Shown: positions 15,120 to 26,176, numbered from the stretch's first letter. The stretch is DNA of 37,701 nucleotides from an uncultured Phycisphaerales bacterium (GCA_937868095.1 CALMLO010000003.1:1-37701); one strand, 5' to 3'. A program made the numbers and translations. The notes: generated from the sequence alone by a model not told the origin.

Positions 15120-15685
15120 GTTCTGTTTTTGAAAGTCCCTGGCTCCTGCTGACGGTGGCGGCAATTTTGCTGGCAGCAGCATCGGTCGCCTGGCGAGCTC
15201 GCCCCGAGTGGGGCTTGCGGTCGTTTCTCCTGCCGGCAGTCGCAGTCGGGGCGGCGTTTGGCCTGGATGTGCTGGTCCAGACCGATTCCGAACAGATTCA
15301 TTCCCTTTTGAACTTCTGCCGACGTGCCGTTCTTGAAGGGAATGTTAGACAAATAGCTCCCTGCATCGCTTCGACCTATGCCGATCCTGTTCATCGAAAC
15401 AAGGAGGACCTGCTGAATGCCGCCGAAAGCATTCTTCGCGGAGCAGCCCTGGAAAAAGTGGTGGAACGCGGCCATACCCTTCGAATTCACGGCGATACAG
15501 CACAAAGTCAGGTTCGTTTTCGAGTTCATTTGAGCCCGCAGCGCAGCGCTTATGCTGCCGCAGGCAGTTTAATGTTTGTGGTACTGGAGATTCACTACCA
15601 GCGGCAGCCGAATCAGCGATGGCAAATCCAGCAAGTTCTTCTGGTAAGTGTGAATGACAGTCCGATAAACTGGCATGATGTTTAG
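15116..15685 (+). CDS. Membrane protein with a C-terminal NTF2-like region
   Basis: A 189-residue protein starting at a GTG that overlaps the surE stop (GTGA), so it is translationally coupled. Two hydrophobic segments lie at about 8-25 and 37-53 with a short charged loop between them. The remainder (from DSEQIHSLLNFCRRAVLEGN) has the helix-plus-sheet pattern of NTF2-like domains, with a likely sheet near SLMFVVLEIHYQRQ. No active-site residues can be named. Its coupling to surE suggests constant co-expression rather than a proven shared function. Confidence 0.72.
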   Translation: MSSVFESPWLLLTVAAILLAAASVAWRARPEWGLRSFLLPAVAVGAAFGLDVLVQTDSEQIHSLLNFCRRAVLEGNVRQIAPCIASTYADPVHRNKEDLLNAAESILRGAALEKVVERGHTLRIHGDTAQSQVRFRVHLSPQRSAYAAAGSLMFVVLEIHYQRQPNQRWQIQQVLLVSVNDSPINWHDV

Positions 15686-15699
15686 CCGGCTGGCCTTAT

Positions 15700-15749
15700 A
15701 AAAAAACCGGAGCGATGCCGGTCTTCTGGGAAAACCCGCATTGCTCCGG
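15700..15749 (-). terminator. Terminator of the kinase/regulator operon
   Basis: On the minus strand, CCGGAGCAATG (15749-15739) pairs with CATCGCTCCGG (15717-15707, one wobble or mismatch), followed by seven T residues (15706-15700). It lies 30 bases past the stop of the minus-strand receiver gene and also marks the end of the convergent plus-strand gene. Confidence 0.78.
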
Positions 15750-15779
15750 ATGCCGTCGGCTGATTTCGAGAAAAGCGCC

Positions 15780-16202
15780 TTACGTGCGGGCGAGTGCTTT
15801 CCGCTGCTCAACAATACTTTCGATTTTTTCGAGCAGTTCACTCAGATCAAACGGTTTGACAATATAATCGTCTATGCCGCATGAATTGGCCCGCGCAATA
15901 TCTTGAGTCTGACTGCGAGCTGTGAGCATAATGACAGAGATATCCTGCCCCCACGGCTGACGCCGGAGGGCTTCGAGCATCTCATGACCGTCCATTACCG
16001 GCATAATTACATCCAGCAGGATGATATCCGGCATCTCTTTTTCGGCCTGCTGAAGCCCTTCTCGTCCATCGTGAGCCGTAACCACCTCATACTCGTTCAT
16101 TTCCAGCCGATCCTTGAGGGTTTGAACGATATTCGGCTCATCGTCAATTACGAGAATCTTTGTCTTTTTTGTTTTTTTCCTGATTCCAAAAAAATCAAAC
16201 AT
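15780..16202 (-). CDS. Single-domain response regulator (CheY-like)
   Basis: A 140-residue receiver with no output domain. The acidic pair is in VIDDEPNIV, the phospho-Asp in IILLDVIMPVMDG, the Thr in IMLTARS and the Lys in YIVKPFDL, so it is fully equipped for phosphorylation. ATG 16202 is preceded by AAGGAGAAGGA; a GTG at 16250, right after the kinase stop, is in frame but has no such site. It follows the histidine kinase gene by 48 bases and is its obvious partner. Output must be through another protein. Confidence 0.93.
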   Translation of the reverse strand: MFDFFGIRKKTKKTKILVIDDEPNIVQTLKDRLEMNEYEVVTAHDGREGLQQAEKEMPDIILLDVIMPVMDGHEMLEALRRQPWGQDISVIMLTARSQTQDIARANSCGIDDYIVKPFDLSELLEKIESIVEQRKALART

Positions 16203-16250
16203 AGGTCCTTCTCCTTGCTGCTTTTTTATCGCCTGGACTTTTTTGTACAC

Positions 16251-18008
16251 CTAATTGGACAATTTTGTCTGGGCAGTTTCCGGCAACTGTGCTGGATTGT
16301 TTGTATCCATCGGATATTCCGCCATCCCCATCATCGGCAAAATGGGCTCCCCTGAAAAGTTCTTTTTCAAATGATGTTGAATCATTTTACCAATTTTTTT
16401 CTGGATGATTTCTGTCTTTTGATGGGCGGATTCATTGATTACAAAGGTAATTTCTCGTTCCCCTGTTTGAAGGGCTAAATCCTCGCTGCAGGAGAGGAAA
16501 AATCGGCTTTGAGCCAGCAGGTCTTGAATAATCGTGCCGGCGGCATCGCGGATGTCAACTTCCGGCTCGGCTGTTTCAAAGCGAACAATCAAAACGGCTG
16601 TTCGTTTTCGTTCCGCATCACTTCCTTTGGAGAGCGCTTCCAAATGTTTCTGCAAGATAAACTTGGGGTCTGCCTTTGGCAGGGAAAAGTAGAAACTGCT
16701 TCCTTTGGAAGGGGTGCTTTCCAGCCAAATCGAGCCGCCGTGAATTTGAATAATTCCTTTGCTGATGGCCAGCCCTAAGCCGCTGCCTTTCGAGCCCGGA
16801 CCGGCTTGTCTGGCTACCTGATAAAACTTTGTAAAAATGTATCTCTGAATCTCCGGCGGAATACCGACTCCCGTATCCTGAACGCAGGTGATAATGTCGG
16901 ACCCCTTTGTCTTCAGCGTTACGGTAACCTGTCCGCCGGCAGGCGTGAACTGGAGGGCATTTCGAAGCAGGTTGCACAGAACCTGACGGATTCGTTTGAT
17001 ATCGGCATACACTGGCGTAATTGCACCTTCGGTCTGAGTTGTTAATTTTACGCCGGCTTTTTGGGCCTCTCCCTCAAAATCCTTGACAGTCATTCGAATC
17101 ATAGCATCCAAATCCATGACCTTGCAGGTGATGGGCATATTGCCGGCTTCAATCTTAGCCATATCAAGCAGGTCATTGATCAAATCTGCAAAGCGGTGGC
17201 AATCCTTTTTCATCGAGCAAAGGTAATCGCGCGTTTTTCCTGCCACCTTCCCCGTGACGCCGGCTAAAATGTTGGAAACAGAGTTTTGGATGCTGGTCAG
17301 CGGCGTTCGCAACTCGTGAGAAATAGCGGTTATAAAATCATTCTTTGTGTTTTCAGCGATCACTTCATCAGTAATGTCATGAAGGTAAAAGGCGGTTCCG
17401 ATGTTATGCTCCCATTCGTCCCGGATACGGGTCCATCGGACCTTCAGGAGCCGCTGGGCCATGGACTTTACCTGAAATTCGCCCTGGGCGGGAACGTTCG
17501 GCCCGCTGGGCTGCATCAACTCTGCAAAGCCGAGGCGCAAGAGGGCTTCGGCTGCGGCGGCGTTGTCGGCCTCTGCCGGCAGACCCAAAAGACGAAGAGC
17601 CACCTGATTAAAGTGCTCAACCTGTCCTTGTTCATTAAGCAGAATCATTCCGTCGATAAGATTGTGAACGGCGGATTCAAGCTTATGTTTGCGGGCTTCC
17701 AGAAAACAGGCCGCACCAACTTCCATCAATTCAATCTGAGTGGCCAGCTGGCTTTCAACCTGAGATTGAAGTTCATTGACTTGCTGCTGGATATTGTCCA
17801 GTTCCTTAAGCATAAATTTCAGCAGATGCTCCCGGCTGAGAAACACGGGCTTCTCAAAGGCGGGATGAGAAATACCCAACGAATCAGCCCCTGTATCAAT
17901 GACAGCTTGGACCACCTGCTGAACGCTCATATCGCCATTAACGATGAGGGCACCGGGCGATTCCACGAACTTTGAAGGATTTTCAATCAAATCAGCAATT
18001 CGTGTCAC
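16251..18008 (-). CDS. Soluble sensor histidine kinase with a C-terminal GGDEF-like tail
   Basis: A 585-residue kinase with no transmembrane segment. An N-terminal region (about 1-70, including VNGDMSVQQVVQAVIDTGAD) precedes a coiled coil (LDNIQQQVNELQSQVESQLA). A PAS-like domain follows (LIDGMILLNEQGQVEHFNQV), then HisKA with ISHELRTPLTSIQ, and the ATPase with NLLRNALQF, DTGVGIP and GSGLGLAI. The last 110 residues resemble a degenerate GGDEF fold ending in MMGMAEYPMD. Start: the frame is open to a TTG at 18044, but GTG 18008 has AAAGGA seven bases upstream and is preferred. Partner: the receiver at 15780. Confidence 0.92.
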   Translation of the reverse strand: MTRIADLIENPSKFVESPGALIVNGDMSVQQVVQAVIDTGADSLGISHPAFEKPVFLSREHLLKFMLKELDNIQQQVNELQSQVESQLATQIELMEVGAACFLEARKHKLESAVHNLIDGMILLNEQGQVEHFNQVALRLLGLPAEADNAAAAEALLRLGFAELMQPSGPNVPAQGEFQVKSMAQRLLKVRWTRIRDEWEHNIGTAFYLHDITDEVIAENTKNDFITAISHELRTPLTSIQNSVSNILAGVTGKVAGKTRDYLCSMKKDCHRFADLINDLLDMAKIEAGNMPITCKVMDLDAMIRMTVKDFEGEAQKAGVKLTTQTEGAITPVYADIKRIRQVLCNLLRNALQFTPAGGQVTVTLKTKGSDIITCVQDTGVGIPPEIQRYIFTKFYQVARQAGPGSKGSGLGLAISKGIIQIHGGSIWLESTPSKGSSFYFSLPKADPKFILQKHLEALSKGSDAERKRTAVLIVRFETAEPEVDIRDAAGTIIQDLLAQSRFFLSCSEDLALQTGEREITFVINESAHQKTEIIQKKIGKMIQHHLKKNFSGEPILPMMGMAEYPMDTNNPAQLPETAQTKLSN

Positions 18009-18044
18009 AAAGTCATCCTTTCGGACAGTGAACAGATTTGGCAA

Positions 18045-18446
18045 AAGTTTCTTCTTTGGGCACTATCGGAAAAACCCGTCCTCCGTTTAAGCAGAAAATT
18101 CCGGAGATTTTGATTCTTCTTTTGTGAAATGAAGAAAAATAAAATAGGATTTTTGCATATAAAAAGGTCAGAAAAAAAATGCAGGTTTTTTCAGGTGCCG
18201 AGGTGTTTTCTTTATCAGACCCAAAAAGTCGGTGGTTCGGCAGGGGGGCTGGGATGCCGGCAAGAAGAGTACACTCGGCGGGTATGTCTCGGAGCATGCG
18301 GGCCTGTTCTTTTGTGGTAAGTTCCCATAATCCATCTTCCCAAACAGGCACTTGCTGGAAGTGGAAAATCAATCATATGCTCTCGGAGAATGTAAGATTT
18401 CCTAAACGAGAGAACTCTTTTTGGCTTCAGAGGGGGATTTTGAAAG
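18045..18446. other. Gap without a confident gene
   Basis: About 400 bases between the kinase and the tRNA. On the minus strand, a frame from 18372 (TTG, directly after an in-frame TGA) begins LIFHFQQVPVWEDGLWELTT and continues KEQARMLRDIPAE. This first part looks protein-like, but the frame then runs into AT-rich low-complexity sequence. It may be a gene remnant. The AT-rich stretch at 18110-18180 probably holds the kinase promoter, which I could not fix. Confidence 0.35.
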
Positions 18447-18519
<73 letters not shown>

Positions 18520-18531
18520 GTTTGGCTGAAT

Positions 18532-18560
18532 ACTATATCATACGTAAAAAACAATGACAA
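18532..18560 (-). promoter_or_regulatory. Promoter of tRNA-Ala
   Basis: Minus strand TTGTCA (18560-18555), 17 bases, TATAGT (18537-18532). Both hexamers match five of six. The predicted start is about six bases before the mature tRNA 5' end. Confidence 0.72.
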
Positions 18561-18594
18561 GTGCTGTTTTGACAAAAAAACAAAGGAATTGGAA

Positions 18595-19815
18595 TTATTC
18601 AAATTTTGGCGTATGTTTTTTGAGCCACTCGGCGGCCCAATGTTTGGCTTGCTCGACGGTTTGGATTTCTTCGGCCAGCTGAGCAATATACAATTCCCGC
18701 GCCAGTTGTCCCACCATCGGGCCCGGCACGGCTCCCAGCGCAAGCAGCTGATGCCCATCCAGCAGTGGTTTTGGACGGAGGACCTGTCCTTTCAAGGCGG
18801 CCGCTCGTTTCTGAATGGCCTTCAGAGGGGCGGTGCTTTGCCCCCGCGTTTTCTGAATGGCCTTTTGCAAATGCACCAAATCCTCCCAATAAGGTTCCGA
18901 AAGGAGCATTTTCAACTTTGCGAGGGAAAGGTTTTCATCAAGCAGGATATCTCTTTTTTCCAAAAGAAAACAGATATGCTTTATCCTGGAATTGCTTAGG
19001 CGGAGAAATTTGGCCCATTCCAAGGCCTGCTGAAGTGGGACCGCCCCCCAAAAGGCCGATAAAGTTAAGGCAAAATCAGCAGCGACGGGCAGGTACTTCA
19101 GCATTTCTGTTCCGAAATGCACCTGTTCCCTGTTAAAACCGCTGAATATGACCTCTGCAAGTCCAGAATCAGCCAGCAAACGCCCGCCGACAGCCCTGTT
19201 GGAATGAGTAAGAAGCCCTTCGAGTTCCATAGCGATTCGTTCCGGGCTGATATGCCGAATTTTCGGGGCGTGCACGCAAATGGATTGCCAGGTTTTGTCC
19301 TCAATCGTAAAGTTGAGTTGAACAGCAAACCGAATGGCCCGAAGCAGCCGCAGATAGTCCTCGCTGAATCTCTCATCGGGGTTGCCGATAGTTCGGAGGA
19401 TTCCTTTTTTCAGGTCTTCCTGCCCGCCGACAAAATCAAGAATTTTCTCGTCGATAGGGTCGTAAAACATTCCATTGATAGTAAAATCACGACGAAAAGC
19501 ATCTTCTTTTGCCGTGGTAAACTCTACCTGTTCCGGATGGCGCCCGTCTTTGTAATTGCCCTCACTGCGGAAGGTTGCTGCTTCCACCTGTTTCCCATCG
19601 AGCAGAACGATAACAACACCGAAACGGGCCCCGATTTTCAGCGTTTTCCGAAACAAAGGGATAATTTCTTCCGGTTTGGCATTGGTTACGACGTCGTAAT
19701 CTTTGGGACGCCGTCCAAGCAGGTAGTCGCGCACGCAGCCGCCGGCAAAAAGGGCCTGATAACCCTCTTCATGAAGACGCCTGACTACTTTTAATGCCTG
19801 GGTCCGATTGGACAT
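18595..19815 (-). CDS. CCA tRNA nucleotidyltransferase / poly(A) polymerase family
   Basis: A class II nucleotidyltransferase of 406 residues that adds or repairs the tRNA 3' CCA. The head domain shows LFAGGCVRDYLLGRRPKDYD with the metal-binding DYD, RRDFTINGMFYDP, and the RNA-binding RFSEDYLRLLRAIRFA; the remainder is helical. The frame is open to 19986, but ATG 19815 (MSNRTQALKVVRRL) gives the normal start. The tRNA-Ala next door lacks CCA, which favours CCA addition over poly(A) polymerase, although the sequence alone cannot decide. A promoter and the GACCTAAAAAG leader motif lie upstream. Confidence 0.92.
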   Translation of the reverse strand: MSNRTQALKVVRRLHEEGYQALFAGGCVRDYLLGRRPKDYDVVTNAKPEEIIPLFRKTLKIGARFGVVIVLLDGKQVEAATFRSEGNYKDGRHPEQVEFTTAKEDAFRRDFTINGMFYDPIDEKILDFVGGQEDLKKGILRTIGNPDERFSEDYLRLLRAIRFAVQLNFTIEDKTWQSICVHAPKIRHISPERIAMELEGLLTHSNRAVGGRLLADSGLAEVIFSGFNREQVHFGTEMLKYLPVAADFALTLSAFWGAVPLQQALEWAKFLRLSNSRIKHICFLLEKRDILLDENLSLAKLKMLLSEPYWEDLVHLQKAIQKTRGQSTAPLKAIQKRAAALKGQVLRPKPLLDGHQLLALGAVPGPMVGQLARELYIAQLAEEIQTVEQAKHWAAEWLKKHTPKFE

Positions 19816-19836
19816 GGTTCCATTCACAAAAAGATT

Positions 19837-19847
19837 CTTTTTAGGTC
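19837..19847 (-). promoter_or_regulatory. Shared 5'-leader motif GACCTAAAAAG, copy 3
   Basis: An exact copy, two bases after the proposed -10 (AAGAAT, 19855-19850) and 21 bases before the start codon of the CCA-adding enzyme. Position relative to promoter and start matches the copies at 7618 and 9659. Confidence 0.55.
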
Positions 19848-19849
19848 CT

Positions 19850-19878
19850 ATTCTTTCAACCCTTGGCCGGCCTGTCAA
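19850..19878 (-). promoter_or_regulatory. Promoter of the CCA-adding enzyme gene
   Basis: Minus strand TTGACA (19878-19873, consensus), 17 bases, AAGAAT (19855-19850, four of six). Confidence 0.5.
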
Positions 19879-20006
19879 ATTGTTCTTTTGAAATTGAGCT
19901 GTCTTACTGTCTCCCGGTACTGTCTTGACAGCGGCCAGGCCCCGCAGTAGAGTAGTGTATGGTTTCAAGGCAAGAACCATTCTCAATAACGTACCGTCAA
20001 ATTTCT

Positions 20007-20035
20007 TTGACGCATTTCCTTGATAGAGATATATT
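20007..20035 (+). promoter_or_regulatory. Sigma-70 promoter of guaB-guaA
   Basis: TTGACG (20007-20012), 17 bases, TATATT (20030-20035); each matches five of six. Directly downstream (20038-20050) is GTCCCTAAATAAG, a looser version of the GACCTAAAAAG motif at the same position relative to the -10. Confidence 0.7.
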
Positions 20036-20049
20036 CTGTCCCTAAATAA

Positions 20050-21555
<1,506 letters not shown>

Positions 21556-21557
21556 TT

Positions 21558-23105
21558 ATGAATCACCCGCGAGAGTTTATTGTGATTGTGGATTTCGGCA
21601 GTCAGTATGTCCAACTGATTGCCCGCCGTGTTCGTGAACAGAAAGTCTTTTCGGAAATTGTTCAGCCGACAGTTTCCTATGAGCAGATTCTCCGCCCGGG
21701 CCTGAAAGGAATCATCCTTTCCGGAGGTCCTGCCAGTGTGTATGCTCCGGATGCCCCCGCCTGCGACCGGCGAATTTTTGAGGCAGGGGTGCCGATCCTC
21801 GGGATTTGCTATGGAATGCAGATTGGCTGCAAACTGCTTGGAGCCAATATTGCCTCGGCGCCGGCTCGTGAATATGGACGGACTTTATTAACTGTCTTAA
21901 ATCACGACGACCTCTTCAGCGGCCTGCCGGATCAGATGTCGGTCTGGATGAGCCATGGAGATCAGGTCCAGCAGCTCAATGGGGATTTTGTCCCTCTGGC
22001 CAAAACGCCGTCGTGCCCCTTTGCCGCCGTCCGGCACAAAAAAAGACCATTCTGGGGTGTTCAGTTTCATCCTGAAGTAACACACACTCCTCGCGGCCAG
22101 GAGATGATCCGGAATTTTCTGTACGGTATCTGCGGCTGCAGCGGCGATTGGCAGGTGAGTGATTTTGTTGAGGAAGCAGTCCATGCGATTCGCCGGAAAG
22201 TGGGCTCGTCAAGGGTAATCTGCGGCTTGTCCGGCGGGGTGGATTCCGCCGTAACGGCAACCCTTGTGCATAAGGCCGTCGGCGGCCAGTTGGTGTGTAT
22301 TTTTGTCGATAACGGCCTGTTGAGGAAAAATGAAAAAGAAGGGGTAGTTTCTACTTTCCGCAACCATTTTCGTATGGATTTGCGGGTGGTGGAGTGGGGC
22401 GAGCATTTCCTAAAACGGCTGGCTGGTGTTACAGAACCCCAGCAGAAACGCAAAATCATCGGAGCCGAGTTCATCGAGGCATTCAAATCCGAGGCCGCCA
22501 AAATTCCGAATGTTCGTTTCCTGGCACAGGGAACCCTGTATCCGGATGTGATTGAATCCGGCAAAAAAGACGGCAACCTGGCGGCCAGTATCAAACTGCA
22601 TCACAATGTCGGGGGGCTGCCCGACCAACTTGGCTTTGAATTGGTTGAGCCCCTTCGGGACCTTTTTAAGGACGAAGTGCGTCTGGTGGGGGAATATCTC
22701 GGATTGCCGGAAGAGATAGTCTGGCGGCATCCATTTCCGGGGCCGGGGCTTGCGGTGCGGATTATCGGCGAGATTACAGAGCCCAAATTGGCCATCCTTC
22801 GAGAAGCAGACGATATTCTAATCGAGGAAATTAAAGCCGCCGGCCTCTACCGTATAGTCAGCCAGGCGCTGGCCGTTTTGCTGCCTGTCGGCACTGTTGG
22901 CGTGATGGGAGATGAGCGGAGTTATGAACATGTGATTGTGGTTCGTTCCGTCGATACCGCCGATTTTATGACTGCTGATTTTTCGAGGATTCCCTATGAA
23001 GTTCTTGCCCGAATTGCCAATCGGATTATCAACGAAGTTCGCGGTGTAAACCGCGTGGTTTATGATATTTCGAGCAAACCGCCGGCAACAATTGAATGGG
23101 AATAG
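21558..23105 (+). CDS. guaA: GMP synthase (glutamine-hydrolysing) GuaA
   Basis: Converts XMP to GMP with ATP and glutamine. The 515-residue protein has the class I amidotransferase domain (catalytic Cys in [10 protein letters not shown], His-Glu in FHPEVTHT) and the ATP pyrophosphatase domain ([10 protein letters not shown]), followed by the dimerisation domain ending [17 protein letters not shown], the typical GuaA C-terminus. It is tightly coupled to guaB. Confidence 0.98.
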   Translation: MNHPREFIVIVDFGSQYVQLIARRVREQKVFSEIVQPTVSYEQILRPGLKGIILSGGPASVYAPDAPACDRRIFEAGVPILGICYGMQIGCKLLGANIASAPAREYGRTLLTVLNHDDLFSGLPDQMSVWMSHGDQVQQLNGDFVPLAKTPSCPFAAVRHKKRPFWGVQFHPEVTHTPRGQEMIRNFLYGICGCSGDWQVSDFVEEAVHAIRRKVGSSRVICGLSGGVDSAVTATLVHKAVGGQLVCIFVDNGLLRKNEKEGVVSTFRNHFRMDLRVVEWGEHFLKRLAGVTEPQQKRKIIGAEFIEAFKSEAAKIPNVRFLAQGTLYPDVIESGKKDGNLAASIKLHHNVGGLPDQLGFELVEPLRDLFKDEVRLVGEYLGLPEEIVWRHPFPGPGLAVRIIGEITEPKLAILREADDILIEEIKAAGLYRIVSQALAVLLPVGTVGVMGDERSYEHVIVVRSVDTADFMTADFSRIPYEVLARIANRIINEVRGVNRVVYDISSKPPATIEWE

Positions 23106-23119
23106 GGAGAACAGACAAA

Positions 23120-24100
23120 ATGTCCGCAAAATGGTTTCGGGGAGCACAAACCCTGCTCCTTTTGACCGGCTTTGGGCTGGCCGGCTTAAGCGCAGCAGAC
23201 ACACTGTCGCTCTATGTGGACAACGACAGCCGCCTGCTTAAACCCAATCACAATACGGACCGCCATTACACCAGCGGTGTCAAACTTGTTTATGGATTTA
23301 CACCTGATTGGCAATGGCTGGAGAACTATGGAGATTTGGATGTGCCGTTCTTTTCGGCCCCGGAAGGGCCTGTTCATACGGCCGCAGGGTTCTTTGCCGG
23401 ACACCATATCTATACTCCTGACTGGGCGGACAAGCCGGAGAAACGCCGTCCGAAAGATATGCGGTTTGCCGGCTGGCTGTACACTGGCCTGTTTGCACAG
23501 CGAGCCAATGAGCGGATTATGGATCAGACGGAACTGAATATCGGCGTCATTGGCCCTTCAGCCAAAGGCCGTCAGCTTCAGAATTGCATTCACAATCTTC
23601 TTGATTCAGGAAAACCGATTGGCTGGGATACCCAGCTGAGTGATCGGCCGGCAGTGAATTTTTCGTGGACTCGTAAAGAACGGCTGAACGGGCCGCTCTT
23701 GAAGCCGACAGAAAATGTCGATTTCCTTTCAGAATATGGTTTTACGGCGGGTTCGGTGTTTTGTCATTTGCAGGCAGGGCTCGTCGGCCGGCTTGGCATT
23801 TTCGGCCTGCCGAAGGATTGGGGCCCTGACCGATTAGAGCTGCCTTCCGGGGCGATTCAGAGGGCTTATCAGGACAATGGGGGATATCTGTTTTGCCGTA
23901 TCTCCGGCAAGGCGGTCGGATACAATCAATTTCTTACCGGTTTGGACCCCGAGCCGGTGGTAGGCCAGCTGCAAGTAGGATGTGTTATTCAGTGGAAGTC
24001 GCTGGAAGTGGGGTATTCTCAGACCTTTTTGACGCAGGAATATAAAGAACAGAATGCTTTCGACAGTTATGGGGCATTGACTGTAAAATGGACTTTTTAG
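23120..24100 (+). CDS. LpxR-family (DUF2219) outer-membrane protein
   Basis: A 326-residue protein with a signal peptide (cleavage after about residue 26, LAGLSAA). The mature start LYVDNDSRLLKPNHNTDRHY then TSGVKLVYGF matches the conserved N-terminus of LpxR-type proteins, in which Asn, Asp and His residues line the active site; LpxR removes the 3'-acyloxyacyl group of lipid A in a 12-strand barrel. The many aromatic-alternating strands and the final Phe (LTVKWTF) fit an outer-membrane beta barrel. ATG 23120 is chosen because the ATG at 23096 lies inside guaA. Enzymatic activity is inferred only. Confidence 0.8.
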   Translation: MSAKWFRGAQTLLLLTGFGLAGLSAADTLSLYVDNDSRLLKPNHNTDRHYTSGVKLVYGFTPDWQWLENYGDLDVPFFSAPEGPVHTAAGFFAGHHIYTPDWADKPEKRRPKDMRFAGWLYTGLFAQRANERIMDQTELNIGVIGPSAKGRQLQNCIHNLLDSGKPIGWDTQLSDRPAVNFSWTRKERLNGPLLKPTENVDFLSEYGFTAGSVFCHLQAGLVGRLGIFGLPKDWGPDRLELPSGAIQRAYQDNGGYLFCRISGKAVGYNQFLTGLDPEPVVGQLQVGCVIQWKSLEVGYSQTFLTQEYKEQNAFDSYGALTVKWTF

Positions 24101-24127
24101 AAAGAGTTGCAAAAGCGATATTCGGAG

Positions 24128-24155
24128 TTGACATTTTCTGCTTTTTCTGTATATT
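24128..24155 (+). promoter_or_regulatory. Promoter of thrS
   Basis: TTGACA (24128-24133, consensus), 16 bases, TATATT (24150-24155). The leader of about 50 bases has no room for a T-box. Confidence 0.65.
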
Positions 24156-24209
24156 TTTGGGCAGATTTTCGATAATCAAAAAAGCGATTTTATTTGGATG
24201 AAAGGATAA

Positions 24210-26135
24210 ATGGCAAAGATAACACTTCCGGATGGGAAGATCGTGAGCGTTGCAGATGGCCTCCCGGCCCTGCAGGTGGTAGAGCAAATCGGTTCGGGGC
24301 TTGCGAAAGCGGCCTTAGCCGTCAAGATAAATGGGAAACTTGCCGACCTAACCACTCCGCTGAACGGAGAGCTGACCCTTCAGGTTTTAACAGCACGCGA
24401 CCCCGAAGGGCTGGAGATTCTCCGGCATAGCTGCGCTCATATTATGGCCGAAGCTGTCTGCCGCCTTTGGCCGAATACCAAACTTGTGTATGGGCCGACA
24501 GTGGCAGACGGCTTTTACTATGACATCGATTTAGATACACCGATTCGGCCGGAAGATTTCGAAAAAATCGAACAGGAAATGAAGAAAATCATTCAATCTG
24601 ACCAGCCTTTTGTCCGGATTGAAATGACTCGTGAGCAGGCCCTCCAGAAGATGGCCGATGACCCCTATAAACTGGACAATATTCATCGTGCCTCGGGGGA
24701 TGTAATCAGTTTTTATCGTCACGGCGACAGTGCATTTGAAGACCTCTGCCGAGGCCCGCATATCCCCCGTACCAGCCGCATTGACCCAAGGGCCTTTAAG
24801 ATTATGAGTGTGGCCGGAGCTTATTGGCATGGCGATGCCAATCAGAAAATGCTTCAACGGGTGTACGGCACCGTCTGGCCGTCCAAAAAGGAGCTGGACA
24901 GCTATCTTGAACGCATGGAAGAGGCCAGGAAGCGAGACCATCGCCTGATTGGCAGGCAAATGGACCTTTTCAGTTTTCACGAAGAAGGCCCCGGATTTGC
25001 TTTTCTCCACCCGAAAGGGATGATTATCTGGAATGAGATTATCGATTTTTGGAGAGGGCTGCACAAGAAATACAAGTATGTGGAGGTAAAAACCCCCATT
25101 ATTCTGAATGAATCGTTATGGCATCGCAGCGGCCACTGGGACCATTACAAAGAAAATATGTATTTTACGACGGTAGATGGGGTGAATTATGCCATCAAGC
25201 CGATGAATTGCCCCGGCGGCCTGCTGATTTATAACTCAAGAAAGCATTCTTATCGGGAGTTCCCGATGAGGGTGGCCGAGCTGGGGCTGGTTCATCGGTA
25301 CGAGGCCAGCGGACAGATGCACGGTTTGGTGAGGGTTCGTCAGTTTACGCAGGACGATGCCCATATCTTCTGCACGCCGGAGCAGATTGAAAGCGAAATT
25401 ATCGGTGTAATCAATCTGGTGGAGGAAATATACTCAACTTTCGGCTTTGAAGATTATCACATCGAACTTTCTACAAAGCCGGAAAAACATATCGGCTCAG
25501 ATGAGATTTGGGAGCTGGCCACCAACGCACTGGCAGGGGCGCTGAAGCATAAAGGACTGGCCTATCAGATTAATGAGGGTGACGGTGCCTTCTACGGTCC
25601 CAAAATTGATTTTCATATCAGTGATTGTCTGGGCCGCTCCTGGCAGCTGGGGACTATCCAGCTGGATTTCTCCATGCCGCAGCGTTTTAACCTTGTCTAT
25701 TCGGACCGCGATAACACCGAGAAAACACCGGTGATGATCCATAGGGCTATTTTGGGTTCTCTCGAGCGTTTCTTGGGAATTTTGATTGAGCATTACGGGG
25801 GCAATTTCCCGCTTTGGCTGGCTCCGGAACAAGTGCGTATTCTGCCTATCAGTGAAAAGACCAACGATTATGCCGGCGATGTACTTAAGCGGTTGGAAGA
25901 AAAGGGGCTTCGGTGCTCCGCCGACCTGACCGACGACAAAATCGGTGCCAAAATAGCCAAAGCCCATGCTGACCGGGTTCCTTATATGGTTGTGGTTGGA
26001 CCCAGGGAGCAGGAAACCGGCACATTGAATATTCGTCTTCGCCAGTCCAAAGAAGGGTCCTCGATGGGCCTCGACGCGTTTCTGAATCTGCTGCAGGAAA
26101 AAATCCGCAGCCGCTCCTTATCGTTGTCGTTATGA
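24210..26135 (+). CDS. thrS: Threonyl-tRNA synthetase ThrS
   Basis: Charges tRNA-Thr. The 641-residue enzyme is full length: TGS domain (1-60), editing domain with the zinc-site HSCAHIMAEAV and later DLCRGPHIP, class II catalytic domain (MNCPGGLLIY; motif 2 around RYEASGQMHGLVRVRQFTQD), and the anticodon-binding domain from about 540 (PEQVRILPISEKTNDY). AAAGGA precedes the ATG. It leads the cluster thrS-infC-rpmI-rplT-pheS, a conserved bacterial arrangement. Confidence 0.98.
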   Translation: MAKITLPDGKIVSVADGLPALQVVEQIGSGLAKAALAVKINGKLADLTTPLNGELTLQVLTARDPEGLEILRHSCAHIMAEAVCRLWPNTKLVYGPTVADGFYYDIDLDTPIRPEDFEKIEQEMKKIIQSDQPFVRIEMTREQALQKMADDPYKLDNIHRASGDVISFYRHGDSAFEDLCRGPHIPRTSRIDPRAFKIMSVAGAYWHGDANQKMLQRVYGTVWPSKKELDSYLERMEEARKRDHRLIGRQMDLFSFHEEGPGFAFLHPKGMIIWNEIIDFWRGLHKKYKYVEVKTPIILNESLWHRSGHWDHYKENMYFTTVDGVNYAIKPMNCPGGLLIYNSRKHSYREFPMRVAELGLVHRYEASGQMHGLVRVRQFTQDDAHIFCTPEQIESEIIGVINLVEEIYSTFGFEDYHIELSTKPEKHIGSDEIWELATNALAGALKHKGLAYQINEGDGAFYGPKIDFHISDCLGRSWQLGTIQLDFSMPQRFNLVYSDRDNTEKTPVMIHRAILGSLERFLGILIEHYGGNFPLWLAPEQVRILPISEKTNDYAGDVLKRLEEKGLRCSADLTDDKIGAKIAKAHADRVPYMVVVGPREQETGTLNIRLRQSKEGSSMGLDAFLNLLQEKIRSRSLSLSL

Positions 26136-26176
26136 CGAAATCAAACCAGTAAGAACTTTTTGGAAAGGGATGCGCC

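Noticed and set aside
24156..24209. T-box leader before thrS
   Set aside because: The leader is about 50 bases and has no T-box sequence or stem I.
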